DNA of 64,000 nt from Pelomonas sp. SE-A7 (lineage in GTDB: Bacteria; Pseudomonadota; Gammaproteobacteria; Burkholderiales; Burkholderiaceae_C): NCBI RefSeq assembly GCF_030345705.1, contig NZ_JAUASW010000002.1, forward strand, positions 806,001-870,000. Direction: 5' to 3'. Numbering within the stretch: position 1 is the stretch's first letter; every line of letters starts with the position of its first letter. Shown one piece after another: positions 33,201 to 39,658 of this stretch. The translations under genes and the position numbers were made by a program. The notes under the pieces are model-generated. The model was not told where the DNA came from and did not search any database. It worked only from the letters and a program-made list of their open reading frames with translations.

Positions 33201-33499
33201 GCGAGTACCCCATCATCGGCGTCAACACCTTCCGCAACCCGCATGGCGAGCCGGTGCCCGAGCACATCGAGCTGGCCCGCTCGACCGAGGAAGAAAAGCA
33301 GAGCCAGCTGAACCGCCTGGCCGAGTTCCATGAACGCCATGCCGGCGCCAGCGGCGCCATGCTCAAGCGCCTGCAGCAGGCCGTCATCGCCAACCAGAAT
33401 GTGTTCGACGTGCTGATGGACGCGGTGCGCGTCTGCTCGCTGGGCCAGATCACCTCGGCGCTGTTCGAGGTGGGCGGGCAGTACCGGCGCAGCATGTGA
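30209..33499 (+). CDS. icmF: Fused isobutyryl-CoA mutase (IcmF)
   Basis: 1096 residues. A coenzyme B12 enzyme interconverting isobutyryl-CoA and n-butyryl-CoA (some members act on pivalyl- or isovaleryl-CoA). Order of parts: cobalamin-binding domain with the DGHDAA base-off motif and AISSYQGGHVEYFKYMVELL (1-145); a MeaB-type chaperone GTPase with P-loop GITGTGGAGKSS (about 206-217), IDPSRRKSGGALLGDRIRM, and NKFD; a linker; and the mutase TIM barrel (about 560-1096, with TTSVSMTINGPAPTILAMFM, SISGYHIAEAGANPISQ). Length is exactly that of IcmF. Followed by a hairpin and a convergent PEP-CTERM gene. Confidence 0.97.
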   Translation: MTDLSAEYKALAEYRPTNKVRFVTAASLFDGHDAAINIMRRILQSMGAEVIHLGHNRSVDEVVTAALQEDAQGIAISSYQGGHVEYFKYMVELLKARGGDKIQVFGGGGGVIVPAEIRDLADHGVRIFSPEDGQRMGLAGMIGEMVMKSDQDFTADAPKALAAIQGHGEAAWRALAQLITALENGKADAGVVSALQTAAKDLKTPVLGITGTGGAGKSSLTDELIRRLRLDQDDALRVAVISIDPSRRKSGGALLGDRIRMNAISPWSQGARVYMRSLATRDFGSEISAALPDVIAAAKVAGFDLVIVETSGIGQGDAAIVPHVDVPMYVMTPEFGAASQLEKIDMLDFAEFVAINKFDRKGAADALRDVAKQVQRNKEAWTQKPDQMPVFGTMASRFNDDGVTALYQALKPRLAALGLKLAEGRLPIAATRHSTHQTPIVPPARVRYLAEISDSVRSYKKRARGQAQLAREIQQLNAGARMLLEDNPDKHNARNALIALADQRASRLDADARQLLNQWPDMQKAYAGDEYVVKIRDKEIRTALVSTSLSGTKIKKVVLPGYEDNGELLKWLMLENVPGSFPFTAGVFAFKREGEDPTRMFAGEGDAFRTNRRFKLVSEGMPAKRLSTAFDSVTLYGADPAPRPDIYGKVGNSGVSIATLDDMKVLYDGFDLCNPTTSVSMTINGPAPTILAMFMNTAIDQNLARFRADNQREPTADEAAKIKDWVLANVRGTVQADILKEDQGQNTCIFSTEFSLKVMGDIAEFFVHHNVRNFYSVSISGYHIAEAGANPISQLALTLSNGFTFVEAYLARGMHIDDFAPNLSFFFSNGMDPEYTVLGRVARRIWAVAMRDRYGANERSQKLKYHIQTSGRSLHAQEIAFNDIRTTLQALIAIYDNCNSLHTNAYDEAITTPTEESVRRAMAIQLIINREWGLAKNENPSQGAFIIEELTELVEEMVLAEFEKIAERGGVLGAMETGYQRSKIQEESLHYEMLKHTGEYPIIGVNTFRNPHGEPVPEHIELARSTEEEKQSQLNRLAEFHERHAGASGAMLKRLQQAVIANQNVFDVLMDAVRVCSLGQITSALFEVGGQYRRSM

Positions 33500-33509
33500 T
33501 CCGCCTGCA

Positions 33510-33542
33510 CCGCCCCGGGCCTCGCTGTGAAGTCCGGGGCGG
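33510..33542. terminator. Hairpin between icmF and the PEP-CTERM gene
   Basis: CCGCCCCGG (33510-33518) and CCGGGGCGG (33534-33542) form a perfect 9-bp stem with a 15-base loop, in the 84-base convergent gap. No T-run follows on either strand. Confidence 0.45.
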
Positions 33543-33583
33543 TCAGCGCTCAGTCGATTCGCCGGCTCACGTCACCCGGGAGC

Positions 33584-34216
33584 TCAGGCGCGCTTGCGAC
33601 GCAGCCCCAGCACGGTCAGGCCAAGGGCGGCCAGCGCCAGGCTGCCAGGTTCCGGCACGCCCTGCTGGTCGGCCGCTTCGACATTCAGGATGTCGAAGGC
33701 CCAGTAGTGGCCGCGGCCGTCGAACGGCGTGCTGAGGAAATTGGGGTTGTTGTCGTAGCGGAAGCCATCCGACAGGTTGGCTCCGGCCGTGAAGTTGTCG
33801 TACTGCATGACGGACACCGTGTACTGGCCGGCGGCCAGCTGCAGCTCGAAGCAGGTGTCGAACGGGAGGCCGTTGTGCGGCGTCACGGCGCTCGCACCAC
33901 AGGCACCCGTCGTGTTGCTGATGGCGTCGTCGTTCTGACCGATGCGTACACCTGTGGCATCGAAAACCGCCAGGATGGGGTCGAAGCCGCCGGCCGCGAC
34001 CGCACGGCCGTTGGCCTGGGTGCCACCGCCATAGCTGTAGCTGATCAGCCGAACGACCGAGCTGCCGTTGGCCGCGAAGTTGAACAGCTGCACATCGTTG
34101 TTGTTCTCGAAGTTGCCCTCGAAAGAGAAATTCACAGGCGAGGCCTGCGCGGAGACGGCTGCAAATCCCAGGGACAACAGCAGGCCCAGCCGCGCCAGGC
34201 GGTTCTTGATGGTCAT
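33584..34216 (-). CDS. PEP-CTERM sorting-domain protein
   Basis: 210 residues from the ATG at 34216 (AGAGGG 8 bases upstream). Signal peptide over about 1-24 (LLLSLGFAAVSAQA). The body has VNFSFEGNFENNNDVQLFNF and AGGFDPILAVFDATGVRIGQ, like DVUA0089-type pre-peptidase/jelly-roll proteins. Ends with the exosortase tripartite tail: VPEPGSLALAALGLTVLGLR with a basic RRKRA end. Predicted to be exported and processed by exosortase (EpsH/XrtA), often with exopolysaccharide. No exosortase gene is in the window. Function of the mature protein is unknown. Confidence 0.93.
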   Translation of the reverse strand: MTIKNRLARLGLLLSLGFAAVSAQASPVNFSFEGNFENNNDVQLFNFAANGSSVVRLISYSYGGGTQANGRAVAAGGFDPILAVFDATGVRIGQNDDAISNTTGACGASAVTPHNGLPFDTCFELQLAAGQYTVSVMQYDNFTAGANLSDGFRYDNNPNFLSTPFDGRGHYWAFDILNVEAADQQGVPEPGSLALAALGLTVLGLRRKRA

Positions 34217-34317
34217 GGAGACACCCTCTTTGGTCGATCGAATCGTTGTAGTGACATCGCCGCCGGACGCTGATCCGACGGGATGCGGGTTTTCCATGAG
34301 CAAGGACCGGGCCAGAT

Positions 34318-34358
34318 TTCAAAAGTCCCGCCGGGCCAAGGACTTGGCCCGGCGGACT
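34318..34358 (-). terminator. Strong terminator after the short rhodanese gene
   Basis: CCGCCGGGCCAA (34328-34339) and TTGGCCCGGCGG (34344-34355) make a perfect 12-bp stem with a 4-base loop, extended by AGT/ACT around a bulge. On the minus strand it runs into CTTTTGAAA. It lies about 80 bases after the rhodanese stop. The 220-base gap 34217-34436 holds this and the PEP-CTERM promoter region; no gene is seen. Confidence 0.85.
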
Positions 34359-34436
34359 CGGCGCCGCGCCAGGATCACTGTCAAGTCTCCCGACGGACAG
34401 CGACCCAGGAAGTTATGACGAATGACACCCCGAGGC

Positions 34437-34808
34437 CTACATGCCCCGCTGCACAGCCCGCCCCAGGCGGCCGGCCAGGTGCTGAGGCGTGCCGCCATTG
34501 CTGACATGCAGATAGCCCATGCGCCGCAGCTGGCGCAGCGCCTGCTCGGCGCGGGTGCCGCTGGAGCAATAGAGAACGATGGGCAGGGACGGGTCGGGCA
34601 CCAGGTGGACGATGTCTTCCATCAGGCGGGGCAGCGGCAGGCAGCGCGCGCCCTCCACATGGCCGGACATGAATTCGGAATAGGAGCGCACGTCCAGCAG
34701 CAGGGCCTCGGGAGGCAGCCCGGCCGGTGCGGCCTCATGGTCGTGCATGGGAAGTTCCGGCGGGGCTTGAAAGCCTTCGGCGGGCAGCAGGGTCGAGTTC
34801 CAGAGCAT
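34437..34808 (-). CDS. Rhodanese-like sulfurtransferase domain protein
   Basis: 123 residues from the ATG at 34808 (GAGGAG at 8 bases). A single rhodanese domain: LLLDVRSYSEFMSGHVEGAR, then the active-site loop YCSSGTRAEQALRQLR with the persulfide-forming Cys, and a C-terminal GYLHVSNGG. The ending AGRLGRAVQRGM is typical of small rhodaneses. No signal peptide. Acts presumably as a cytoplasmic sulfur carrier; the partner is unknown. Stands alone between a terminator and the divergent glutathione S-transferase gene. Confidence 0.87.
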   Translation of the reverse strand: MLWNSTLLPAEGFQAPPELPMHDHEAAPAGLPPEALLLDVRSYSEFMSGHVEGARCLPLPRLMEDIVHLVPDPSLPIVLYCSSGTRAEQALRQLRRMGYLHVSNGGTPQHLAGRLGRAVQRGM

Positions 34809-34898
34809 GGCGGCGCTCCTCGGCAAGAATCTGGGGGCTCCCTGGGAACTGGTTCTACTCCCAATCGCATCGCCACGCCAGCGTCACAAAGGCCAGCA

Positions 34899-35564
34899 AT
34901 GAAGCTTTACCACTGCCACTCGGCCCGCTCGTTCCGCCCCTTGTGGGCGCTGGAAGAGCTGGGCCTGCCCTGCGAGCTGCGCATGCTGCCGTTTCCGCCG
35001 CGCGTGCTGCGCAAGCCCTACCTGGAGGAGAACCCGCTGGGTACCGTGCCCTGGCTGGTGGACGGTGAGATCCATATGAGCGAATCGGCGGCGATCTGCC
35101 AGTACCTGGCGGCCCGGCATTCACCCGGCCAGCTGGACGTGGCCGTGGGCGAGCCCGACTTCGGCGCCTACCTGAACTACCTGCACTTCGGCGAAGCCAC
35201 CCTGACCTTTCCGCAGACCCTGCTGCTGCGCTATGGCCGCTTCGAGCCCGTGGAGCGCCGCCAGCCCCAGGTGGTCGAGGACTACCGGCGCTGGTTCCTG
35301 TCGCGGCTGCGCACGCTGGACGCGCGCCTGGCCGAACGCGAATGGCTGTGCGCCGGCCGCTTCACCGCGGCCGACATCTCGGTCGGCTATGCCCTGCTGC
35401 TGGCATCGCATCTGCAGCTGGACCGCGAGTTCACACCCGCCGTGGCGGCCTACTGGCAGAGGCTGCAGCAGCGGCCGGCCTACCAGGCCTCGCTGCGCCG
35501 GCAGGATGAGGCCGCACGCAGCCAGCAGATTTCGCCGGTGCCCGCGCCGGACCTGACACCCTGA
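34899..35564 (+). CDS. Glutathione S-transferase family protein
   Basis: 221 residues. N-terminal thioredoxin-like GST domain (MKLYHCHSARSFRPLWALEE; Ser/Arg in the usual catalytic Ser position; ENPLGTVPWLVDG with the cis-Pro; MSESAAICQYLA binding the gamma-Glu of glutathione) and a helical C-domain (LCAGRFTAADISVGYALLLA). Substrate not predictable. Diverges from the rhodanese gene and converges on a GNAT gene with a 7-base gap. Confidence 0.92.
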   Translation: MKLYHCHSARSFRPLWALEELGLPCELRMLPFPPRVLRKPYLEENPLGTVPWLVDGEIHMSESAAICQYLAARHSPGQLDVAVGEPDFGAYLNYLHFGEATLTFPQTLLLRYGRFEPVERRQPQVVEDYRRWFLSRLRTLDARLAEREWLCAGRFTAADISVGYALLLASHLQLDREFTPAVAAYWQRLQQRPAYQASLRRQDEAARSQQISPVPAPDLTP

Positions 35565-35571
35565 GATGCCT

Positions 35572-36060
35572 TCAGCGCGGCAAGGCCAGACGGAAGCGAC
35601 GCTTGTCGCAGCCCTGCGCGCCGCAGGCTTCGTAGAAGGCGATCGCGCCCTGGTTCCAGGGCGGGGTCTGCCATTGGAGCTCGCGGCAACCCTGCTGGCT
35701 GGCAAAGGCCTGGACGCAGTCGAGCAGGCGCTGCCCCAGGCCCTGCCGGCGCGCTGCCGGCCTGAGGTACAGGCAGTCGAGATGCGCGAAGCGGTAGGCC
35801 CCCAGCGTCGCGAAGTCCAGCGTGACGCTGGCATAGCCCAGGGCCTCGCCCGAACCGGTCAGGACCAGCCAGGCATTCAGGCGGCCGGAGGCCAGCGCCT
35901 CGGCCAGGCGGCTGGCCAACCCGGGGTCGGCGGGCCAGTTCGCCAGTCGCTCGTAGGCCGCATGCTCGGCGCAGAGGGCTGCCAGCACCGGCGCATCCGC
36001 CGGGCCGGCAGCCCGCAGCCCGGCCTCTCCTCGCCCATATTTCATCGCCGGCTCGGCCAT
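35572..36060 (-). CDS. GNAT-family N-acetyltransferase
   Basis: 162 residues from the ATG at 36060; a second ATG at 36045 is possible. GNAT core: GYASVTLDFATLGAYRFAHL (beta4), LYLRPAARRQGLGQRLLDCV with the acetyl-CoA pyrophosphate loop RRQGLG, and WQTPPWNQGAIAFYEACGAQ. Similar in layout to spermidine/small-amine acetyltransferases, but the acceptor is unknown. It starts 11 bases after the rhodanese-like gene ends and is probably cotranscribed with it. Confidence 0.88.
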   Translation of the reverse strand: MAEPAMKYGRGEAGLRAAGPADAPVLAALCAEHAAYERLANWPADPGLASRLAEALASGRLNAWLVLTGSGEALGYASVTLDFATLGAYRFAHLDCLYLRPAARRQGLGQRLLDCVQAFASQQGCRELQWQTPPWNQGAIAFYEACGAQGCDKRRFRLALPR

Positions 36061-36071
36061 CCGACCCGCGC

Positions 36072-36545
36072 TCAGCAGCCGCAGACGATGGCCGGCGCGT
36101 TCGGGTCCAGGCTGCCCGGCGCCTCGCCGGTCGCCACCGGCTGGCCGTCGCGGCGCCAGAAGTCCAGGCCGCCCAGCATTTCCTTGACCCGCAAGCCCAG
36201 CCGCGCCAGCTTGTAAGCCCCCTGGGTCGAGCCGTTGCAACCGATGCCGTCGCAGTAGCAGACATAGGTCTTGCTGCTGTCCAGCCGCGCCACGCTCTCG
36301 GCCGTCATCGTGCGGTGGGGGAAGCTGATCGCGCCGGGCACATGGCCGGCTGAATAGAGCTCGGGCGAGCGGGTGTCGATCACGACGATGCCGGTCACGC
36401 CTGCACGCAGGTCCTCGGCCACGTCCCAGGCATCGGTGTGATAGGCCAGCTTGGCGGCCATGAAGGCGGCACTGTCCTGCGGCTCGGGGGCCGGGTGGGC
36501 CAGCACCAGCGAGATCGGGGCGGCAACGGTTGCGACGGTAGACAT
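36072..36545 (-). CDS. Rhodanese-like protein with a double-cysteine active-site loop
   Basis: 157 residues. Rhodanese fold: IVVIDTRSPELYSAGHVPGA and FPHRTMTAESVARL. The active-site loop reads VCYCDGIGCNGSTQGAYKLA, with Cys at both ends of CDGIGC. C-terminal tail ends VCGC, so further cysteines are close. No signal peptide. Divergent from a MocR-type regulator 84 bases away, which may control it. Could be a sulfurtransferase or a metalloid/thiol stress protein; the family alone does not settle it. Confidence 0.86.
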   Translation of the reverse strand: MSTVATVAAPISLVLAHPAPEPQDSAAFMAAKLAYHTDAWDVAEDLRAGVTGIVVIDTRSPELYSAGHVPGAISFPHRTMTAESVARLDSSKTYVCYCDGIGCNGSTQGAYKLARLGLRVKEMLGGLDFWRRDGQPVATGEAPGSLDPNAPAIVCGC

Positions 36546-36602
36546 GCAGGGCTCCTCGGTTGGAAGGCCTTCAGTGTTCCATCGATTGGACTTAGCATTG
36601 AT

Positions 36603-36634
36603 ACCAATGTCACCCTATGGATAAGACCAATGTC
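36603..36634 (+). promoter_or_regulatory. Direct repeats at the MocR-type regulator start
   Basis: ACCAATGTC occurs at 36603-36611 and again at 36626-36634, the second overlapping the regulator's start codon. An inverted half site (ATTGG) lies near 36584. MocR/GntR regulators often bind direct repeats in their own divergent promoter. Suggestive only. Confidence 0.4.
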
Positions 36635-38087
36635 CGCTCGCCCCGGCCTCTGGATGCAGCTGCTGGACCAGGCCATGGAACCTGGCCTCGGCCGCCGTGA
36701 ACAGCTGGTGGCGGCGCTACGCCACGGCATCCGCAGTGGCGCGCTGCGGCGCGGCGACCGCTTGCCGGCCAGCCGGCAGCTGGCTGAGGACCTCGGGCTT
36801 TCGCGCGTCACCGTCGAGGCAGCCTATGGTCGTCTGGAGACCGAGGGCTATCTGCGGCGCGAGGTCGGCCGCGGCAGTTTCGTGGCGATCGACACCGGCC
36901 GTGCACTGCCTGATGTGCGGTCCGCAAGAACAATGGTTGCGGCGGCACCCGTCCTGTCCACGCGTGGCCAGCGGATTGCCGATGGCGGCGGCTGCATCGA
37001 TCCGGCCCGGCCGCTGCCCTTTGCCGCCGGCAGTCCCGAGCTGCGGGCCTTCCCGCTGGCCCTGTGGCGCCAGTTGCTGAACCGCAGACTCAGGCGCCAG
37101 CCAGGACTGCTGGGCTACGGCGATCCGCAAGGCCTGCCCGAACTGCGCGAGACCATTGCAGCCTATCTGAACACCTCGCGCGGCCTGCGCTGCCGACCCG
37201 AGCAGGTGCTGGTCCTGAGCAGCTCCCAGCAGGCGCTGCAGCTGGCGGCCCTGATGCTGCTGGATGCGGACGACTGCGTCTGGATGGAGGAACCCGGCTA
37301 CCGCGGCGCGGTCACTGCCTTCGAAGCGGCCGGCGCCCGGCTGCAGCCTGTGCCGCTGGACCGCGAGGGCCTGCGTCCCGATCCGGCCCTGCCGTCGCCA
37401 CGGCTGGTCTACCTGACACCTTCGCACCAGTACCCTTGCGGCATGGCCCTGAGCCTGCCGCGCCGCCTGGCCCTGCTGGAGATGGCCCGGCGCGAGCAGG
37501 CCTGGATCATCGAGGACGACTACGACAGCGAATTCCACTACGACGGCCGGCCGATGCCGGCGCTGCAAGGCCTGGACGAGCACGGCCGGGTGCTCTACGT
37601 CGGCACGTTCTCGAAGGTGCTGTTCCCGTCGCTGCGCCTGGCCTACCTGGTGCTGCCCGAAGCCCTGGTTGCGCCCTTCGTCACCGCCCGCACCACCCAG
37701 GACGGCCACGCGGCCCAACTGCCCCAGGCCGTGGCGGCCGACTTCCTGCGTCAAGGCCATTTCGCCGCCCATCTGCGGCTGATGCGCAGGCTCTATCAGC
37801 AGCGCCGCGACTGCCTGCTGCAGGCCTTGCAGCCAATCCGCGCCTGGCTGGAGCCACAGCCCGGCCCGGGTGGACTGCAGCTGGCGGCCCTGCTGCCCCG
37901 GGGCGAGGAGGCCCGCTTCACGCGCGCCGCAGCCGCCCTCGGCCTGCTGACGCCGGGCCTGTCGGCGCTCTACCAGGGCCCGCTGCGGCAGGACGGCTGG
38001 CTGCTGGGCTACTCCGCCCTGACGCCGGACGAGATCGCCGTCGCCTGCCACAGCCTTGGGCAGCTGAAGATCACGTCCCGCAGGTGA
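36630..38087 (+). CDS. MocR/PdxR-type GntR-family regulator with aminotransferase domain
   Basis: 485 residues from the ATG at 36630. N-terminal winged helix of the GntR family (about 20-85: RLPASRQLAEDLGLSRVTVE, EGYLRREVGRGSFVA), then a class-I aminotransferase-like domain with the PLP lysine in VGTFSKVLFPSLRLAYLVLP and EDDYDSEFHYDGRPMPALQG. PLP is probably an effector rather than a catalyst. Such proteins regulate vitamin B6, GABA or other amine genes, usually a divergent neighbour; here that is the rhodanese-GNAT pair. Target unknown. Confidence 0.92.
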   Translation: MSARPGLWMQLLDQAMEPGLGRREQLVAALRHGIRSGALRRGDRLPASRQLAEDLGLSRVTVEAAYGRLETEGYLRREVGRGSFVAIDTGRALPDVRSARTMVAAAPVLSTRGQRIADGGGCIDPARPLPFAAGSPELRAFPLALWRQLLNRRLRRQPGLLGYGDPQGLPELRETIAAYLNTSRGLRCRPEQVLVLSSSQQALQLAALMLLDADDCVWMEEPGYRGAVTAFEAAGARLQPVPLDREGLRPDPALPSPRLVYLTPSHQYPCGMALSLPRRLALLEMARREQAWIIEDDYDSEFHYDGRPMPALQGLDEHGRVLYVGTFSKVLFPSLRLAYLVLPEALVAPFVTARTTQDGHAAQLPQAVAADFLRQGHFAAHLRLMRRLYQQRRDCLLQALQPIRAWLEPQPGPGGLQLAALLPRGEEARFTRAAAALGLLTPGLSALYQGPLRQDGWLLGYSALTPDEIAVACHSLGQLKITSRR

Positions 38088-38159
38088 CGGCTCGTCTCCG
38101 CGGCGACTGCGAGGCCTGCCAGAGCGCCGCAGACTCGATCCCCACAGGAGGTATCGACC

Positions 38160-38927
38160 ATGGAGCAGCTGTTTTCTCTGCAGGGCCGCGTGGCCCTGGT
38201 CACCGGCGGTTCGCGCGGCATAGGCCGCATGATCGCGGCCGGCTTTCTGCGCCAGGGCGCTAAGGTCTACATCTCGGCGCGCAAGGCCGAGGCCTGCAGG
38301 GCGGCTGCCGAGGAGCTTTCATCGCTGGGCCCCTGCGTGGCCCTGCCGGCCGATGTTTCCGCGGTGGCCGGCGCCCAGGCCTTGGCGCAGGAACTCGCCC
38401 GCCTGGAGGAGCGACTGGACATCCTGGTCAACAACGCCGGCGCCGCCTGGGGCGCGCCCTTCGACGAATTCCCCGAACAGGGTTGGGACAAGGTGGTGGA
38501 CCTCAATCTGAAGGCGCCCTTCTTCCTCACCCAGGCCCTGCATGGCCTGCTGCAGAAGGCCGCCGAACATCATCCGGCCAAGGTGATCCAGATCGCCTCG
38601 ATCGACGGCCTCTCGGTCAATCCGCTGGAGACCTATTCCTATGCCGCCAGCAAGGCCGGCCTGATCCACCTGACCCGGCGCATGGCCTTGCGCCTGATCG
38701 AGAACAACATCGTGGTCAATGCAATAGCGCCCGGCGCCTTCGCTTCGGAGATGAACCGCGCGGCCCGCGACCACGAGGCCGAGGTGGCAGCCCGCATCCC
38801 GGCCGGCCGCATAGGCTGCGAGGACGACATGGCCGGCGCCGCCATCTACCTGGCCTCGCGGGCCGGCGACTATGTGGTGGGCACCACGCTGGTGGTCGAT
38901 GGCGGGGTGACGCACGCGCGCGGCTAG
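38160..38927 (+). CDS. Short-chain dehydrogenase/reductase
   Basis: 255 residues, AGGAGG 8 bases before the ATG. Classical SDR: TGGSRGIGR cofactor loop (about 15-23), NNAGAAWG (about 91-98), catalytic Ser (IASIDGLS), Tyr161 and Lys165 (YAASK) and VVDGGVT at the end. An Arg after the Gly motif and SARKAEA after beta2 favour NADP(H). Resembles the RhlG/FabG group that reduces beta-ketoacyl substrates; the exact substrate is unknown. Follows the MocR gene by 72 bases. Confidence 0.92.
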   Translation: MEQLFSLQGRVALVTGGSRGIGRMIAAGFLRQGAKVYISARKAEACRAAAEELSSLGPCVALPADVSAVAGAQALAQELARLEERLDILVNNAGAAWGAPFDEFPEQGWDKVVDLNLKAPFFLTQALHGLLQKAAEHHPAKVIQIASIDGLSVNPLETYSYAASKAGLIHLTRRMALRLIENNIVVNAIAPGAFASEMNRAARDHEAEVAARIPAGRIGCEDDMAGAAIYLASRAGDYVVGTTLVVDGGVTHARG

Positions 38928-38965
38928 CCTATGCTCCGGCCCCTCAGCTGTACGGAGACAACTGC

Positions 38966-39574
38966 ATGCCGACGCTAGATCCGCGCATTGACGCCTACAT
39001 CGAGGGCGCCCCCGAATTCGCACAGCCGCTGCTGCGCCACTGGCGGGCCCAGGTCCATGCGGCCTGCCCGGAGGTCGAGGAGACCATGAAGTGGAGCCGG
39101 CCGCATTTCATGTACGGGGGCAAGATCCTCACCGGCATGTCTGCATTCAAGGCCCATTGCGGCTTCGGTTTCTGGAACGACCAGGCGGTGGACGAGTCCG
39201 ACCGCAAGGACGGCGCCATGGGCCAGCTGGGCCGGGTCAGCACCCTGAAGGATCTGCCCAACCAGCGCGAGCTGCGGGTCATGATCAAGCGCGCCGCCGA
39301 GCTGATCGCGAGCGGCGCCAAGCCGCCCCGCATGGCGCAGCGAAGCGCCGAGCGCAAGCCGCCACCGGAGATTCCCTCCGACCTGGCCGCCGCGCTCAAG
39401 GCCAACGCCGCCGCCAGGCAGGTATTCGAGGGCTTCCCGCCCGGTGCCCAGCGCGAGTACGTGGAATGGATCATCGAGGCCAAGAAGGAAGAGACCCGGC
39501 TCAAGCGCCTGGTCCAGGCGGTCGAATGGATCGCCGAGGGCAAGCGGCGCAACTGGAAATACGAGAACTGCTGA
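38966..39574 (+). CDS. YdeI/OmpD-associated (OmdA) family protein
   Basis: 202 residues. N-terminal DUF1801-like domain (LRHWRAQVHAACPEVEETMKW, FMYGGKILTGMSAFKAHCGF) followed by a bacteriocin-protection OmdA-type C-terminus (FEGFPPGAQREYVEWIIEAK, then TRLKRLVQAVEWIAEGKR). YdeI-like proteins are linked to resistance to cationic peptides and to stress, with no known chemistry. Soluble, no signal peptide. Stands 38 bases after the SDR gene. Confidence 0.88.
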   Translation: MPTLDPRIDAYIEGAPEFAQPLLRHWRAQVHAACPEVEETMKWSRPHFMYGGKILTGMSAFKAHCGFGFWNDQAVDESDRKDGAMGQLGRVSTLKDLPNQRELRVMIKRAAELIASGAKPPRMAQRSAERKPPPEIPSDLAAALKANAAARQVFEGFPPGAQREYVEWIIEAKKEETRLKRLVQAVEWIAEGKRRNWKYENC

Positions 39575-39592
39575 AGCAGTGCGCCCCCCAGC

Positions 39593-39651
39593 CCGGCCCC
39601 TTGTATCGGGGCCGGTCCTTCGGCAGCCACAGGCCCCTTCCGGGCCCTGTG
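39593..39651. terminator. Two hairpins between convergent genes
   Basis: CCGGCCCC (39593-39600)/GGGGCCGG (39608-39615), a perfect 8-bp stem with 7-base loop, then an imperfect CACAGG...CCTGTG hairpin (39628-39651) in the 84-base gap. Neither has a T-run. They probably act as bidirectional ends for the OmdA-type gene and the hybrid kinase. Confidence 0.5.
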
Positions 39652-39658
39652 TGCGGCC

